From assembly GCA_900120395.1 (NCBI GenBank), contig LT635553.1, positions 1,408,254-1,472,253 on the forward strand: DNA of 64,000 nt, in the 5' to 3' direction. Under the pieces are notes generated by a model. The model was not told the DNA's origin and ran no database searches. It worked only from the letters and a program-made list of their open reading frames with translations. Made by a program: the position numbers and the translations under genes. This stretch comes from Porphyromonadaceae bacterium FC4. GTDB taxonomy: Bacteria > Bacteroidota > Bacteroidia > Bacteroidales > Porphyromonadaceae. Positions 38,146 through 46,874 of this stretch are shown here, piece by piece (position 1 is the stretch's first letter; the number at the start of each line of letters is the position of its first letter).

Positions 38146-40044
38146 ATGGATAAAAACTCAATCACCGGTCTGATCCTGATAGGGGTCGTCCTGGCTCTTT
38201 TCACATGGCTTGGACGTCCGTCCGAAGAACAACTAGCCCTACAACAACAATACCTAGACTCTATAGAGAATGTAGCTGCTCTCCAAGAAGCAGCTGCTAG
38301 CGAGGCAAGGCTCGGCACAAACTCTCCCGCAGCCTCGGATCCTGCAGCAGACAGTCTGCTCCTGCCGCACCAGCGCGACTCGATCGCAGCACTGGAGCAA
38401 CATAAGCTCTATGGTGAGCTCGCCTCTGCCGCCGATGGGACAGAGGAGCTGATCACTCTGGAAAACGACTCCGTAGCCTATACCTTTAGCACAAAAGGAG
38501 GACTACCTGTGGCGACTGAGCTCAAGACACACGCCACCTACCTGGGCGAGCCGGTGCGCCTGCTCCGACCGGATGATAGTGTGCTGGCGTTTACCTTCAT
38601 CACCCGGAGCAACCGGGTGATTAGCTCGGCAGACCTCTATTTTACCCCTGAGCGTATAAGCCCCACGGAGCTCAAGATGACCGCAAAGGCAACTACAGGT
38701 GGCACTCTCAACATCCTCTACACGCTCAAGAGCAAGTACATGCTGGATGTGAAGATCTACCCCGAGGGCGACTTTGCCCAACTCCTTGCACCCAATGCTC
38801 CTTACCTCGATACACACATAGAGATACCGATCTACCAAAACGAAAAGTCAGCCAAGGCTGAGCAGAGGTATTCGGGCTTTGCGTACGAGTTTGCAAGCGG
38901 TGAAGTGGAGAAAATGAACGCTGCCAAGAGCAAGTCGGATGACCTCAGGGGTACGGTGAAGTGGCTGGCATTTAGAGATATGTTTTTCTCTACCATCTTC
39001 TACAGTGTCAATGAGTTAGAGGGCGTATCGATGACCCAGACGGTACTGGACGACCAGACCGATGGCAAGCTCAAGGATATGGAGGCAAAGTTTATCCTAC
39101 CGATCGACAAGAGCAATGCCGAGGCACCCATTGAGTTCATGATCTACTCGGGTCCCAACGACTACAATCTCCTCCGCAGCATCGAGAAGAGCATGGACGA
39201 TGAGGTCAGCTTTTCACACGTGGTGGATATGGGCTCGTGGTTTAGGTTCATCAATGTTTGGCTGATCGCGCCGACCTTCAACTTCCTTGAGCGATTCTTC
39301 ACCAACTACGGAGTGATCATCCTGCTAATGACGATCTTCATCAAGCTAATCGTCAGTCCTTTTACATTCAAGTCGTTCAAGTCGCAGGCAAAGATGCGGG
39401 TACTGCGCCCCATGGTAGAGGAGATCAACCAGAAGTACCCCGGCGAGGATCAGATGATGAAACGCCAGCAAAAGACCATGGAGCTCTATCAGAGCGCAGG
39501 GGTAAACACACTGGGTGGATGCCTGCCCATGCTCTTGCAGATGCCCTTCTTGGTCGCCATGTACCAGTACTTTCCGACCAGTATCAACCTCAGAGGGGAG
39601 AGCTTTTTGTGGGCAAAAGACCTGAGTACTTACGACGACATCATCAGCTGGTCCGGTGTCAACCTGCCTTTGATCGGGGACCACATCAGTCTCTTTTGTT
39701 TGCTGATGACCGTTACCCAGGTGGTCTACATGAAGGTAACCCAAGCCACCTCCGGAGTGGACAAGCAGCAAGCGTCCATGATGAAGTGGATGACGTACCT
39801 CATGGCAGGTATGCTCTTTGTCTTCCTCAACAACAATGCTGCCGCCCTATCCTACTACTACTTCCTCTCGATGCTCATCAGCATCCTACAGACCCAGTTC
39901 TTCAGAATGGCGGTGGATGAGGACAAGGTGCTGGCACAGCTGCAGGAAAACCGAAAGAAGCCGAAGAAGAAAAGCAAGTTTATGCAACGGCTCGAAGAAG
40001 CTCAAAAGGAGCAGATGCGCCAGATGAAAAACCAAAAGAAGTAA
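38146..40044 (+). CDS. yidC: Membrane protein insertase YidC
   Basis: The 632-residue inner-membrane protein inserts proteins with or without Sec. An N-terminal membrane anchor (about 6-22), a large periplasmic beta domain (about 50-355) and the conserved five-helix core (about 360-590, e.g. FLERFFTNYGVIILLMTIFI) are visible. A basic tail (KKPKKKSKFMQRLEEAQKEQ) is suited to ribosome binding. Confidence 0.96.
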   Translation: MDKNSITGLILIGVVLALFTWLGRPSEEQLALQQQYLDSIENVAALQEAAASEARLGTNSPAASDPAADSLLLPHQRDSIAALEQHKLYGELASAADGTEELITLENDSVAYTFSTKGGLPVATELKTHATYLGEPVRLLRPDDSVLAFTFITRSNRVISSADLYFTPERISPTELKMTAKATTGGTLNILYTLKSKYMLDVKIYPEGDFAQLLAPNAPYLDTHIEIPIYQNEKSAKAEQRYSGFAYEFASGEVEKMNAAKSKSDDLRGTVKWLAFRDMFFSTIFYSVNELEGVSMTQTVLDDQTDGKLKDMEAKFILPIDKSNAEAPIEFMIYSGPNDYNLLRSIEKSMDDEVSFSHVVDMGSWFRFINVWLIAPTFNFLERFFTNYGVIILLMTIFIKLIVSPFTFKSFKSQAKMRVLRPMVEEINQKYPGEDQMMKRQQKTMELYQSAGVNTLGGCLPMLLQMPFLVAMYQYFPTSINLRGESFLWAKDLSTYDDIISWSGVNLPLIGDHISLFCLLMTVTQVVYMKVTQATSGVDKQQASMMKWMTYLMAGMLFVFLNNNAAALSYYYFLSMLISILQTQFFRMAVDEDKVLAQLQENRKKPKKKSKFMQRLEEAQKEQMRQMKNQKK

Positions 40045-40104
40045 TATCATCCGGTGCAATCACATACTCAAAAGACAGTAGTTCCGTAAAGTGTAGGTTT
40101 TTAG

Positions 40105-40112
40105 TACATTTG
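40105..40112 (+). promoter_or_regulatory. -7 box upstream of the DUF6242-like lipoprotein gene
   Basis: TACATTTG here predicts a transcript start near 40119. This lies inside the longest possible frame (ATG 40110) and supports the later ATG at 40191. Confidence 0.5.
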
Positions 40113-40190
40113 CAGGTACGTGTTAGGGTAAAAGCAAATGGCTCACTGAGTCTCCGGCTCGACCCTTTTCCCAACTCAAACAGATACAGA

Positions 40191-41585
40191 ATGCTCAAAT
40201 ACTATAACATAGCTGGCACACTGCTCCTACTGGCTTGCATGAGCCTACTAGGAACCTCCTGCCAAAACAGAAACCAACAGGTGGTTAACCCCTGGTACAG
40301 CGGTCACTACCACCCCAAGTACGTTCAGTTTACGCTGGATAACAAAAAGGGGAAAAAGGTAGAGATGCAGATCGATCACATGCGCAAGCGGATCTACAAC
40401 ACCGTACCGCTACCCTACGGAACGAAGCTAGACAGTGCCTACCTGGAGGTGATCATGTCCAATCAGCTTGATGCAGTCCTCCGAAACGTATCCAAAGAGA
40501 CGGAGAAAGCCTTTTCGTCCTCCGATACCGGCAAGATCAACATCGAGGGCGGCAGACTGGCACTCATCATCTCTCGAAAGGATTTGCCCACACTGACCTA
40601 TGACATACGTATCATGAGCTACGGATACGACCCGGACAAGCTCACGTGGGACGAGCGCACAAGCACTGCGCCCACAGGAGTCGTGGAGGCTAAGGTGGTA
40701 GAGCACAACAGCCTGCACTACTACATCACACGAGATGCAGGAGGAGCGGGGAAGCTCTACCAAGTGGATCTCACGTCGACCAGCTTTGTCGCACAAGAGG
40801 CAACCCTCCCCGTAGGACTACTGCCCAAGACTCTCTACAATGACCATAGGGGTAATGCTTGGCTGCTGGACGAGCAGGGACAGCTCTTCTCTAGTGCAGA
40901 CCTCAAAACTTGGGAAAATAAGACCCCTGAGGGAGTCCGCCTGACACAGATCCTCAACGACCAGGAGCTCAACCCCGATAAGCCTACCAGTTTATCGGCA
41001 ATAGGAACACCCCAAAACGAAGGTGATACCTACTACATCTACTCGGGCGCTGTCGGCAGCATGAAGCAGCACGAGGCCATCCCCAACGGGTTCCCGGTAC
41101 GAGATGCCTTTGTCTACAACTACATCATCTCCGGCACTCAGCACTCCAATATACTTGGAGGTATACAGGCTAATGGGCAACCAACGGAGCTAAGTTTCTT
41201 TACCTCCGATGGGGTCCACTGGGGCAAGACTCCCTACCGGTACTCCTCCTCCAGCGTCCCGGACACAGGAGGACTGTTCATACAGCGGCGTGAAGGCCAG
41301 CAGATCATGTTGGTGGGCGGGCTCTATAGCAAGGAGGGCATAAGCAATAATATAAAGATTAGCGAAGACCGTGGCATCACTTGGAAATCTTTAGAGAAAT
41401 CCCAGCTGCCTGGTAAGGAGTTTACTCCTCGAATCAACATAGCAGGCACATCGGTAGTGGATGCTAACAACGTTGAGCACATTTACCTGATCGGTGGTGT
41501 ACTCTCCGGTGACAGGTCTACCCAGGAAGTATGGCACGGCTACCTCGATACCACCGGTGGCATCATCAATAGCTTTGAAAACTAA
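40191..41585 (+). CDS. Surface or periplasmic lipoprotein, DUF6242-like
   Basis: I start at ATG 40191 (464 residues) because it gives a lipoprotein signal (MLKYYNIAGTLLLLACMSLL, lipobox GTSC). The N-terminal part (about 30-150) looks like Ig-type strands (VQFTLDNKKGKKVEMQIDHM). The rest resembles a beta-propeller with repeated W-containing blades (NAWLLDEQGQLFSSADLKTW; GITWKSLEKSQLP). This layout matches DUF6242 proteins of Bacteroidales as I remember them. Role unknown. It lies between yidC and uppS. Confidence 0.6.
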   Translation: MLKYYNIAGTLLLLACMSLLGTSCQNRNQQVVNPWYSGHYHPKYVQFTLDNKKGKKVEMQIDHMRKRIYNTVPLPYGTKLDSAYLEVIMSNQLDAVLRNVSKETEKAFSSSDTGKINIEGGRLALIISRKDLPTLTYDIRIMSYGYDPDKLTWDERTSTAPTGVVEAKVVEHNSLHYYITRDAGGAGKLYQVDLTSTSFVAQEATLPVGLLPKTLYNDHRGNAWLLDEQGQLFSSADLKTWENKTPEGVRLTQILNDQELNPDKPTSLSAIGTPQNEGDTYYIYSGAVGSMKQHEAIPNGFPVRDAFVYNYIISGTQHSNILGGIQANGQPTELSFFTSDGVHWGKTPYRYSSSSVPDTGGLFIQRREGQQIMLVGGLYSKEGISNNIKISEDRGITWKSLEKSQLPGKEFTPRINIAGTSVVDANNVEHIYLIGGVLSGDRSTQEVWHGYLDTTGGIINSFEN

Positions 41586-41597
41586 GGTCAGACTACA

Positions 41598-42359
41598 GTG
41601 GACTCACTTCTATCCCGGATAAATCCCAACAACATCCCTCGCCACATCGCCATCATCATGGATGGTAATGGCAGATGGGCAAAACATAGGGGACTTGAGC
41701 GAACCCACGGCCACATGAAAGGGGTCGAGGCCGTTCGTTCGGTTTTGAGGGCGGCGAAGAACACTGGGATCAAGATCCTCACGCTCTACACGTTTTCAGA
41801 GGAAAACTGGAATCGACCGGAAGACGAAGTGAAAGCCCTGATGAATCTTCTCATCAAGACCATTGACGAGGAGAAGGATAACCTCAAGAAAGATAAGGTG
41901 CGCCTACACATATTAGGCGACATGGATACCATGCCGGATAAGCCCGGCGAAGCCCTCAGGGATATCGCAGGGGAGACGGAGCAAAACGATGACACACACC
42001 TGATCTTAGCCATCAATTACTCCGGACGCTCTGAATTGGTTCACGCACTCAATACTCTTTCCCTGACTGAACCTGAAAAGGCGGGACACTACACAGAAGA
42101 GGATATCCATCGTCATCTGGGACTGCCCGACATGCCCGAGCCCGACCTACTTATCCGCACCGGAGGCGAATGCCGTATCAGCAACTTTTTGCTCTGGCAG
42201 ATCGCTTACACGGAGCTCTACTTTGTAGATACCTACTGGCCGGACTTTGGGGAGGAGGATTTTTACAGAGCCGTTCTCGACTACCAGAGCAGACAACGTC
42301 GCTACGGCAAGACAGGGGAGCAAGTAGATAAGGAAGTGGGACGGACGAATGAGGACTGA
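41598..42359 (+). CDS. uppS: Isoprenyl (undecaprenyl) diphosphate synthase
   Basis: The 253-residue cis-prenyltransferase makes undecaprenyl diphosphate for cell-wall lipid carriers. Motifs HIAIIMDGNGRWAKHRG (catalytic Asp), FSEENWNRP and the C-terminal RTGGECRISNFLLWQIAYTE are all present. The likely start is GTG at 41598; no ATG upstream of the catalytic motif fits better. bamA follows 40 nt downstream. Confidence 0.95.
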   Translation: MDSLLSRINPNNIPRHIAIIMDGNGRWAKHRGLERTHGHMKGVEAVRSVLRAAKNTGIKILTLYTFSEENWNRPEDEVKALMNLLIKTIDEEKDNLKKDKVRLHILGDMDTMPDKPGEALRDIAGETEQNDDTHLILAINYSGRSELVHALNTLSLTEPEKAGHYTEEDIHRHLGLPDMPEPDLLIRTGGECRISNFLLWQIAYTELYFVDTYWPDFGEEDFYRAVLDYQSRQRRYGKTGEQVDKEVGRTNED

Positions 42360-42399
42360 CTACCACTTGGATAAATAAGACACAGCACGAAACGAAAGA

Positions 42400-45240
42400 A
42401 TGAGATCGCATAATACCCGGACCATATACTCCACAGCTCTTGCGGGCCTTCTACTACTGAGTGTATCTGTTTCCGCACGCGCCCAAGTGGCGACAGACTC
42501 TATAGCTACACCACAGGCAGACAGTACGGCATACGTCCTACCGGAGGGTGATGTCCCGGTCATCTCCTACTCTGCGCCACAGCAGAAGTACATAGCCAAC
42601 ATACGCATAGTGGGCAACAAGAGCTATGACGAAGAGGTGGTACGCAACGTCTCCGGCCTGAGGATCGGTCAGCGAGTGACCATCCCCGGTGATGAGATCA
42701 CCCAAGCCGTCCGCAACTACCTGCGTAATGGCCTCTTCACCGACGTACGGGTAGATGCAGATCGCATCGTAGGAGACTCTGTATGGCTTACCATCAGCCT
42801 CTCGGAGCGTCCCAGACTATCCGAGCTAATCATCAACGGTGTCAAAAAGTCGGAGTCCGACGATCTCAAGACTGGGAAGCTAATGGCTCTGCAGCAGGGG
42901 ACACACATCACTCCAAACATCCTAGACCGTTCGAAGATAGAGATCAAGCGGTTCTTTGACGAAAAGGGCTTCAGCACAGCATCCGTCACTGCCACGTCGC
43001 AAGAGGATCCTCAGAGACCGGGCTATGTGAGAGTGATTTTTGATGTCAAGAAAAACACCAAGACGAAGGTAAAGCACATCAACTTTTACGGCAATGAGCA
43101 AGTCAGCGACTTCAAGCTCCGAAAGGCGATGAAGAAGACCAACGAACGCTTTGACCTCTCACGTCATCCGTGGAATAGTTTTCTAGAGATCTTCAGCCAA
43201 AAGAAGTTCGTAGAGAAGGAATACAAGGAAGACCTCAAAAACGTCCTAAGCCTCTACCACCAGGAGGGGTTTCGTGACGCCGAAATTCTCAAAGACACCA
43301 TCTACGTCAACGACGAGAAGCACATCAACATCGACCTGCACCTACACGAGGGTGACCGCTATTACATCAAGGACATCCATTTTGTAGGCAACACCAAGTA
43401 CGCTACAGATGACCTCAAGCGTCTATTGGGCATACAGCCGGGAGATGTCTACGACCAAAAGAAGCTACAGGATCGACTGCAAGTCGATGAGGACGCTCTC
43501 TCCAACCTGTACTCCAACAACGGCTACCTCTTTGCCTACATGATCCCTGTGGAGACAGAGGTCAAGGGCGACTCCGTATCCCTCGACATCCGCATCTCTG
43601 AGGGTAAGCCGGCGACGATCAACAAAGTCACGATTCGAGGCAACGACCAGCTCTATGAGGAGGTGGTACGCCGTGAGCTGTACACCAAGCCCGGTATGCT
43701 CTTCAACCGCGACTACGTCATGCGCTCCATGCGTATGATCGCCCAGATGGGACACTTCGACCAAGAGAAGATCGTCCCCAACATCGTCCCCAATGAGCAA
43801 AATGGGACCGTGGATATCGAGTGGAAGCTCGAGCCTAAGAGCAACGACCAGGTAGAGCTCTCCATCGGATGGAGTCAGACGGGACTCGTCGGAATGGCAG
43901 GACTGAAGTTTAGCAACTTCTCCATGCGCAACCTTTTCAACCCCAAGTCGTACAAGGGCTTCCTACCCCGTGGAGACGGGCAGACACTCTCTCTGCGTGC
44001 TCAGACCAACGCTCGGTACTACCAGAGCTACAGCATACAGTTTACCGATCCATGGTTTGGTCGCAAGCGTCCAAATTACTTTAGTGTCTCGGCATACTAC
44101 AGCCGCCAGACGGACATCAACCGCCGCTTCTACAACTCTCAGCTCCAAAACCTTCCCCAGTATGGGTACGGTGGATACGGGTATCCTTATGGCTATGGGT
44201 ATGGGTCTCCCTACGGCTATGGAGGCTACGGCTCACCATACGGCTACGGAGGGTATGGTTATGGAGGCTACGGCTCACCCTACGGCTACGGAGGATATGG
44301 TGGATACGGTGGTGGATACTACGGAGAGCAGCTCTCCAGTATCTATGAGAGTGCTTACGACCCCGACAAGACCTTAGACATCATTGGGGCAAGTATCGCT
44401 TACGGGAAGAGACTGACTTGGCCCGATGACAACTTCCAGATCAGTGCATCGCTCAACTACCAGCTGTACCGGATGAAAAACTGGAGCATGATCTACTACT
44501 CCTTTGGGATGGAAAACGGTGTCGCCAACGACATCAACCTCAACCTCACCCTCACACGCTCCTCTGTTGACAACCCCATATACACCCGTCGTGGATCGGA
44601 GTTCTCGATTAGTGCCAAGTCGACCCTACCCTACTCTCTCTTTGACAAAAAGGACTACTCCGACCCTGAGATGCCGGATTCTGAGCGGTACAAGTTCATC
44701 GAGTACTACCAGCTTTCAGGTAAGGGACAGATGTTCATTCCTCTGATGGATCCTGTGAATACACAGCGTACCCCTGTCTTGATGGCAAGTGTCGAGAGCG
44801 GAGTGATTGGCTCCTACAATGCCCACAAGCGCTCCCCCTTTGGCACCTACTATATGGGTGGTGACGGCATGTCCAGCTACATCGGCTACCTCAACCAGAT
44901 GGTAGGTCTTCGTGGTTACAAAAACGGTTCTATCGCCGGAGCATCCGGTCAGGGTGCTTACGCTTATGCTAAGGCATTCATGGAGCTTCGCTACCCGGTT
45001 CTCTTTGAGGGACAGACTACGATCTGGCTCCTAGGATTCCTTGAGGCAGGTAATGCTTGGGACCAGATTCGCGACTACAATACGTTCCAGCTTAAACGTT
45101 CCGCAGGTCTGGGCGTCAGAATCATGCTCCCTATGGTAGGTCTGATGGGTATAGACTGGGGCTATGGGTTTGATGCTCCGGATGGCACAAACACCATCGG
45201 TGGCAGCAACATCCACTTCGTACTCGGACAACAATTCTGA
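42400..45240 (+). CDS. bamA: Outer-membrane assembly factor BamA with a Gly/Tyr-rich insert
   Basis: The 946-residue Omp85 protein inserts beta-barrels into the outer membrane. A signal peptide (about 1-28) is followed by five POTRA domains (about 65-465) and a 16-stranded barrel. Residues 588-643 are an insert of almost only Gly, Tyr, Ser and Pro, built on a 14-residue unit (YGGYGSPYGYGGYG) and a 42-bp DNA repeat. It sits between two barrel strands. The gene is between uppS and the ompH pair, a standard envelope order. Confidence 0.94.
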   Translation: MRSHNTRTIYSTALAGLLLLSVSVSARAQVATDSIATPQADSTAYVLPEGDVPVISYSAPQQKYIANIRIVGNKSYDEEVVRNVSGLRIGQRVTIPGDEITQAVRNYLRNGLFTDVRVDADRIVGDSVWLTISLSERPRLSELIINGVKKSESDDLKTGKLMALQQGTHITPNILDRSKIEIKRFFDEKGFSTASVTATSQEDPQRPGYVRVIFDVKKNTKTKVKHINFYGNEQVSDFKLRKAMKKTNERFDLSRHPWNSFLEIFSQKKFVEKEYKEDLKNVLSLYHQEGFRDAEILKDTIYVNDEKHINIDLHLHEGDRYYIKDIHFVGNTKYATDDLKRLLGIQPGDVYDQKKLQDRLQVDEDALSNLYSNNGYLFAYMIPVETEVKGDSVSLDIRISEGKPATINKVTIRGNDQLYEEVVRRELYTKPGMLFNRDYVMRSMRMIAQMGHFDQEKIVPNIVPNEQNGTVDIEWKLEPKSNDQVELSIGWSQTGLVGMAGLKFSNFSMRNLFNPKSYKGFLPRGDGQTLSLRAQTNARYYQSYSIQFTDPWFGRKRPNYFSVSAYYSRQTDINRRFYNSQLQNLPQYGYGGYGYPYGYGYGSPYGYGGYGSPYGYGGYGYGGYGSPYGYGGYGGYGGGYYGEQLSSIYESAYDPDKTLDIIGASIAYGKRLTWPDDNFQISASLNYQLYRMKNWSMIYYSFGMENGVANDINLNLTLTRSSVDNPIYTRRGSEFSISAKSTLPYSLFDKKDYSDPEMPDSERYKFIEYYQLSGKGQMFIPLMDPVNTQRTPVLMASVESGVIGSYNAHKRSPFGTYYMGGDGMSSYIGYLNQMVGLRGYKNGSIAGASGQGAYAYAKAFMELRYPVLFEGQTTIWLLGFLEAGNAWDQIRDYNTFQLKRSAGLGVRIMLPMVGLMGIDWGYGFDAPDGTNTIGGSNIHFVLGQQF
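44161..44325 (+). repeat. Minisatellite inside bamA
   Basis: Imperfect tandem repeats of Tyr and Gly codons. The clearest unit is 42 bp (TATGGAGGCTACGGCTCACC..., at 44218 and 44260). All units are multiples of 3, so gain or loss keeps the frame. Confidence 0.85.
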
Positions 45241-45287
45241 CCTGCATAGTAGAGGTTTGATCATAAACTAAGCTAAACGAGACAGAC

Positions 45288-45815
45288 ATGAACATGAAAC
45301 GAATATTTCTCACCCTAGTGCTCCTCGCAGGCAGTGCCTGTGGGCTGATGGCACAGGAAGCCAGCTACGCACTCATTGACATGCAGTACCTCATGGGCAA
45401 GATTCCCGCCTACAAGACTGCCACTGATCGTATTGAGTCCAGCACAAAAGCTTGGAATGCAGAAATAGAGCAGCTCAATAAGCAGGCTGCAACACTCTAC
45501 CAGAAGTATCAGCAAGACCTGGCACAGCTCTCCGCACAAGACCGCGTAGCTAGAGAAAACGCCATCGTCGGGATCGAAGAAGAAGCACGCACCAAGCAGA
45601 TGCAGTACTTTGGCCCCAAGGGCGAGGTGGTGAAGCTGCAGGAGCAGCTCATCAAGCCAATCCAGGATCAGATCTACGAGGCGGTCAAGCTCATCAGTCA
45701 GCGCAGGGGATACCTCATCGTCTTTGACCGTGCTTCCGCCGGAGGTGTGATCATCTTTGCAGACCCTATTGCCGACATCAGCAACGACGTGCTATCGGTA
45801 CTTGGTATCAAGTAA
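45288..45815 (+). CDS. OmpH/Skp-family periplasmic chaperone, paralog 1
   Basis: The 175-residue product has a signal peptide (about 1-22, ending GLMAQE) and a helical coiled-coil body (about 50-130), as in Skp, which carries outer-membrane proteins to BamA. It ends in the family-like IADISNDVLSVLGIK. An alternative ATG lies 6 nt in. It is 47 nt after bamA. A MITE remnant directly follows the stop. Confidence 0.88.
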   Translation: MNMKRIFLTLVLLAGSACGLMAQEASYALIDMQYLMGKIPAYKTATDRIESSTKAWNAEIEQLNKQAATLYQKYQQDLAQLSAQDRVARENAIVGIEEEARTKQMQYFGPKGEVVKLQEQLIKPIQDQIYEAVKLISQRRGYLIVFDRASAGGVIIFADPIADISNDVLSVLGIK

Positions 45816-45817
45816 CT

Positions 45818-46071
45818 ATGTCGATATTGGCTGAGCATTACGGCTTTACGGAGGAGCCGGGCTTTACCATCAATTTCGACTCAAGTACCGCATGGGGGAC
45901 GAACTAAGGAAGACGATACGACAGCAAGTCCCCCTATTTTTGCCGCTCGGGGAGGGGTGGAAAGTTTGACGGATAGAAGGGAAATGTTTCCAGTAGGAAA
46001 GAAAACGATTTGACGGATAGTAGCGATCTGTTTCCAGTAGGAAACTTTTTTAGTACACGTCATGAGCCCCG
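45818..46071. mobile_element. Decayed MITE-like element, copy C
   Basis: The interior matches copies A and B (GGCTGAGCATTA..., then CCCCTATTTTTGCCGCTCGG, then the dimer), but the left terminal repeat is gone and the right end is reduced to ATGAGCCCCG. No flanking duplication can be recognised. It lies between the two ompH genes. Confidence 0.75.
45965..46051 (+). repeat. Dimeric hairpin repeat (copy 9, inside MITE remnant C)
   Basis: Two direct units. Both loops are AGTA, unlike the second loop (TACT) in MITE copies A and B. Confidence 0.88.
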
Positions 46072-46113
46072 GGTTCACACCCTTTTAGATTTAACAATGA
46101 CCCAAAAAAGTGC

Positions 46114-46121
46114 TACCTTTG
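46114..46121 (+). promoter_or_regulatory. -7 box of the second ompH promoter
   Basis: TACCTTTG lies 57 nt before the second ompH ATG, outside the MITE remnant, so this paralog probably has its own promoter. Confidence 0.55.
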
Positions 46122-46177
46122 CACATCAGTAAACAAGTAACAAATAATAAACACCATATAACGTAAGTAGAAAACAA

Positions 46178-46678
46178 ATGAAGAAATTACTACTCTCACT
46201 CGCACTCGTGCTTAGTCCACTCATGCTCACAGCACAGAATGCCCAGAAGATCGGCATCGTGGACACACAGACCATCTTTACCTCCATGCCCGAAACCAAG
46301 GCAGCACAATCTCAGCTTGACGAGCTGGCAGGTAAGTACGAAAACGAAGTAGCAACCATGGAGTCCGAGCTCAAGAAGCAGTACGAAGACTACGAAAAAG
46401 AGGCAGCCAACCTTACCGAGGCTATGAAGGTACGCAAGCAGCAGGACCTCGAGGAGCTCCAGCGCCGTATCCTGACACACCGCCAGGTAGCCGCTCAAGA
46501 TCTCCAGAAAAAACAGATGGAGCTGCTGGCACCGATCCAGACAAAGATCCACGAAGCCATCAACAAAGTAGGATCAGAGAATGGCTTTGCATACATACTT
46601 GACGCATCGCAGCTTCTCTACGTAGGGTCAAACGGACAGGACGTGACTGCCCTCGTACGCTCCAAGCTGGGTATCTGA
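46178..46678 (+). CDS. OmpH/Skp-family periplasmic chaperone, paralog 2
   Basis: The 166-residue product has a signal peptide (MKKLLLSLALVLSPLMLTAQ) and a charged coiled coil (about 45-120, KYENEVATMESELKKQYEDY). The ending FAYILDASQLLYVGSNGQDV is typical of Bacteroidetes OmpH. The tandem arrangement after bamA suggests a specialised pair. A strong terminator follows. Confidence 0.9.
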   Translation: MKKLLLSLALVLSPLMLTAQNAQKIGIVDTQTIFTSMPETKAAQSQLDELAGKYENEVATMESELKKQYEDYEKEAANLTEAMKVRKQQDLEELQRRILTHRQVAAQDLQKKQMELLAPIQTKIHEAINKVGSENGFAYILDASQLLYVGSNGQDVTALVRSKLGI

Positions 46679-46731
46679 TCTCCCGGTAGATAGCTGACAA
46701 ACTTCTACAGGATAGTCTGTAGATCAAGCAA

Positions 46732-46769
46732 AAAAGGCACCTGACTAGACATCTAGTCAGGTGCCTTTT
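46732..46769 (+). terminator. Terminator after the ompH pair
   Basis: An 18-bp perfect stem (AAAAGGCACCTGACTAGA and its complement, 2-nt loop) with a built-in T-tract. Confidence 0.93.
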
Positions 46770-46814
46770 ACTTTTGTCGTGACACCGGAGCCTTTTTGTC
46801 AGAGGATAATCCTT

Positions 46815-46830
46815 CGGAGCAAACATTGCA
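46815..46830 (+). promoter_or_regulatory. Weak candidate -24/-12 element upstream of clpB
   Basis: CGGAGC-AAACA-TTGCA keeps the invariant GG and GC at the sigma-54 spacing and a perfect -12 half, but the -24 half is poor. It would give a leader of about 34 nt, similar to dnaK and groES. Confidence 0.25.
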
Positions 46831-46874
46831 TCTACCCTATCGAATACGATAACTAAAACAACAACGATAAGCAT

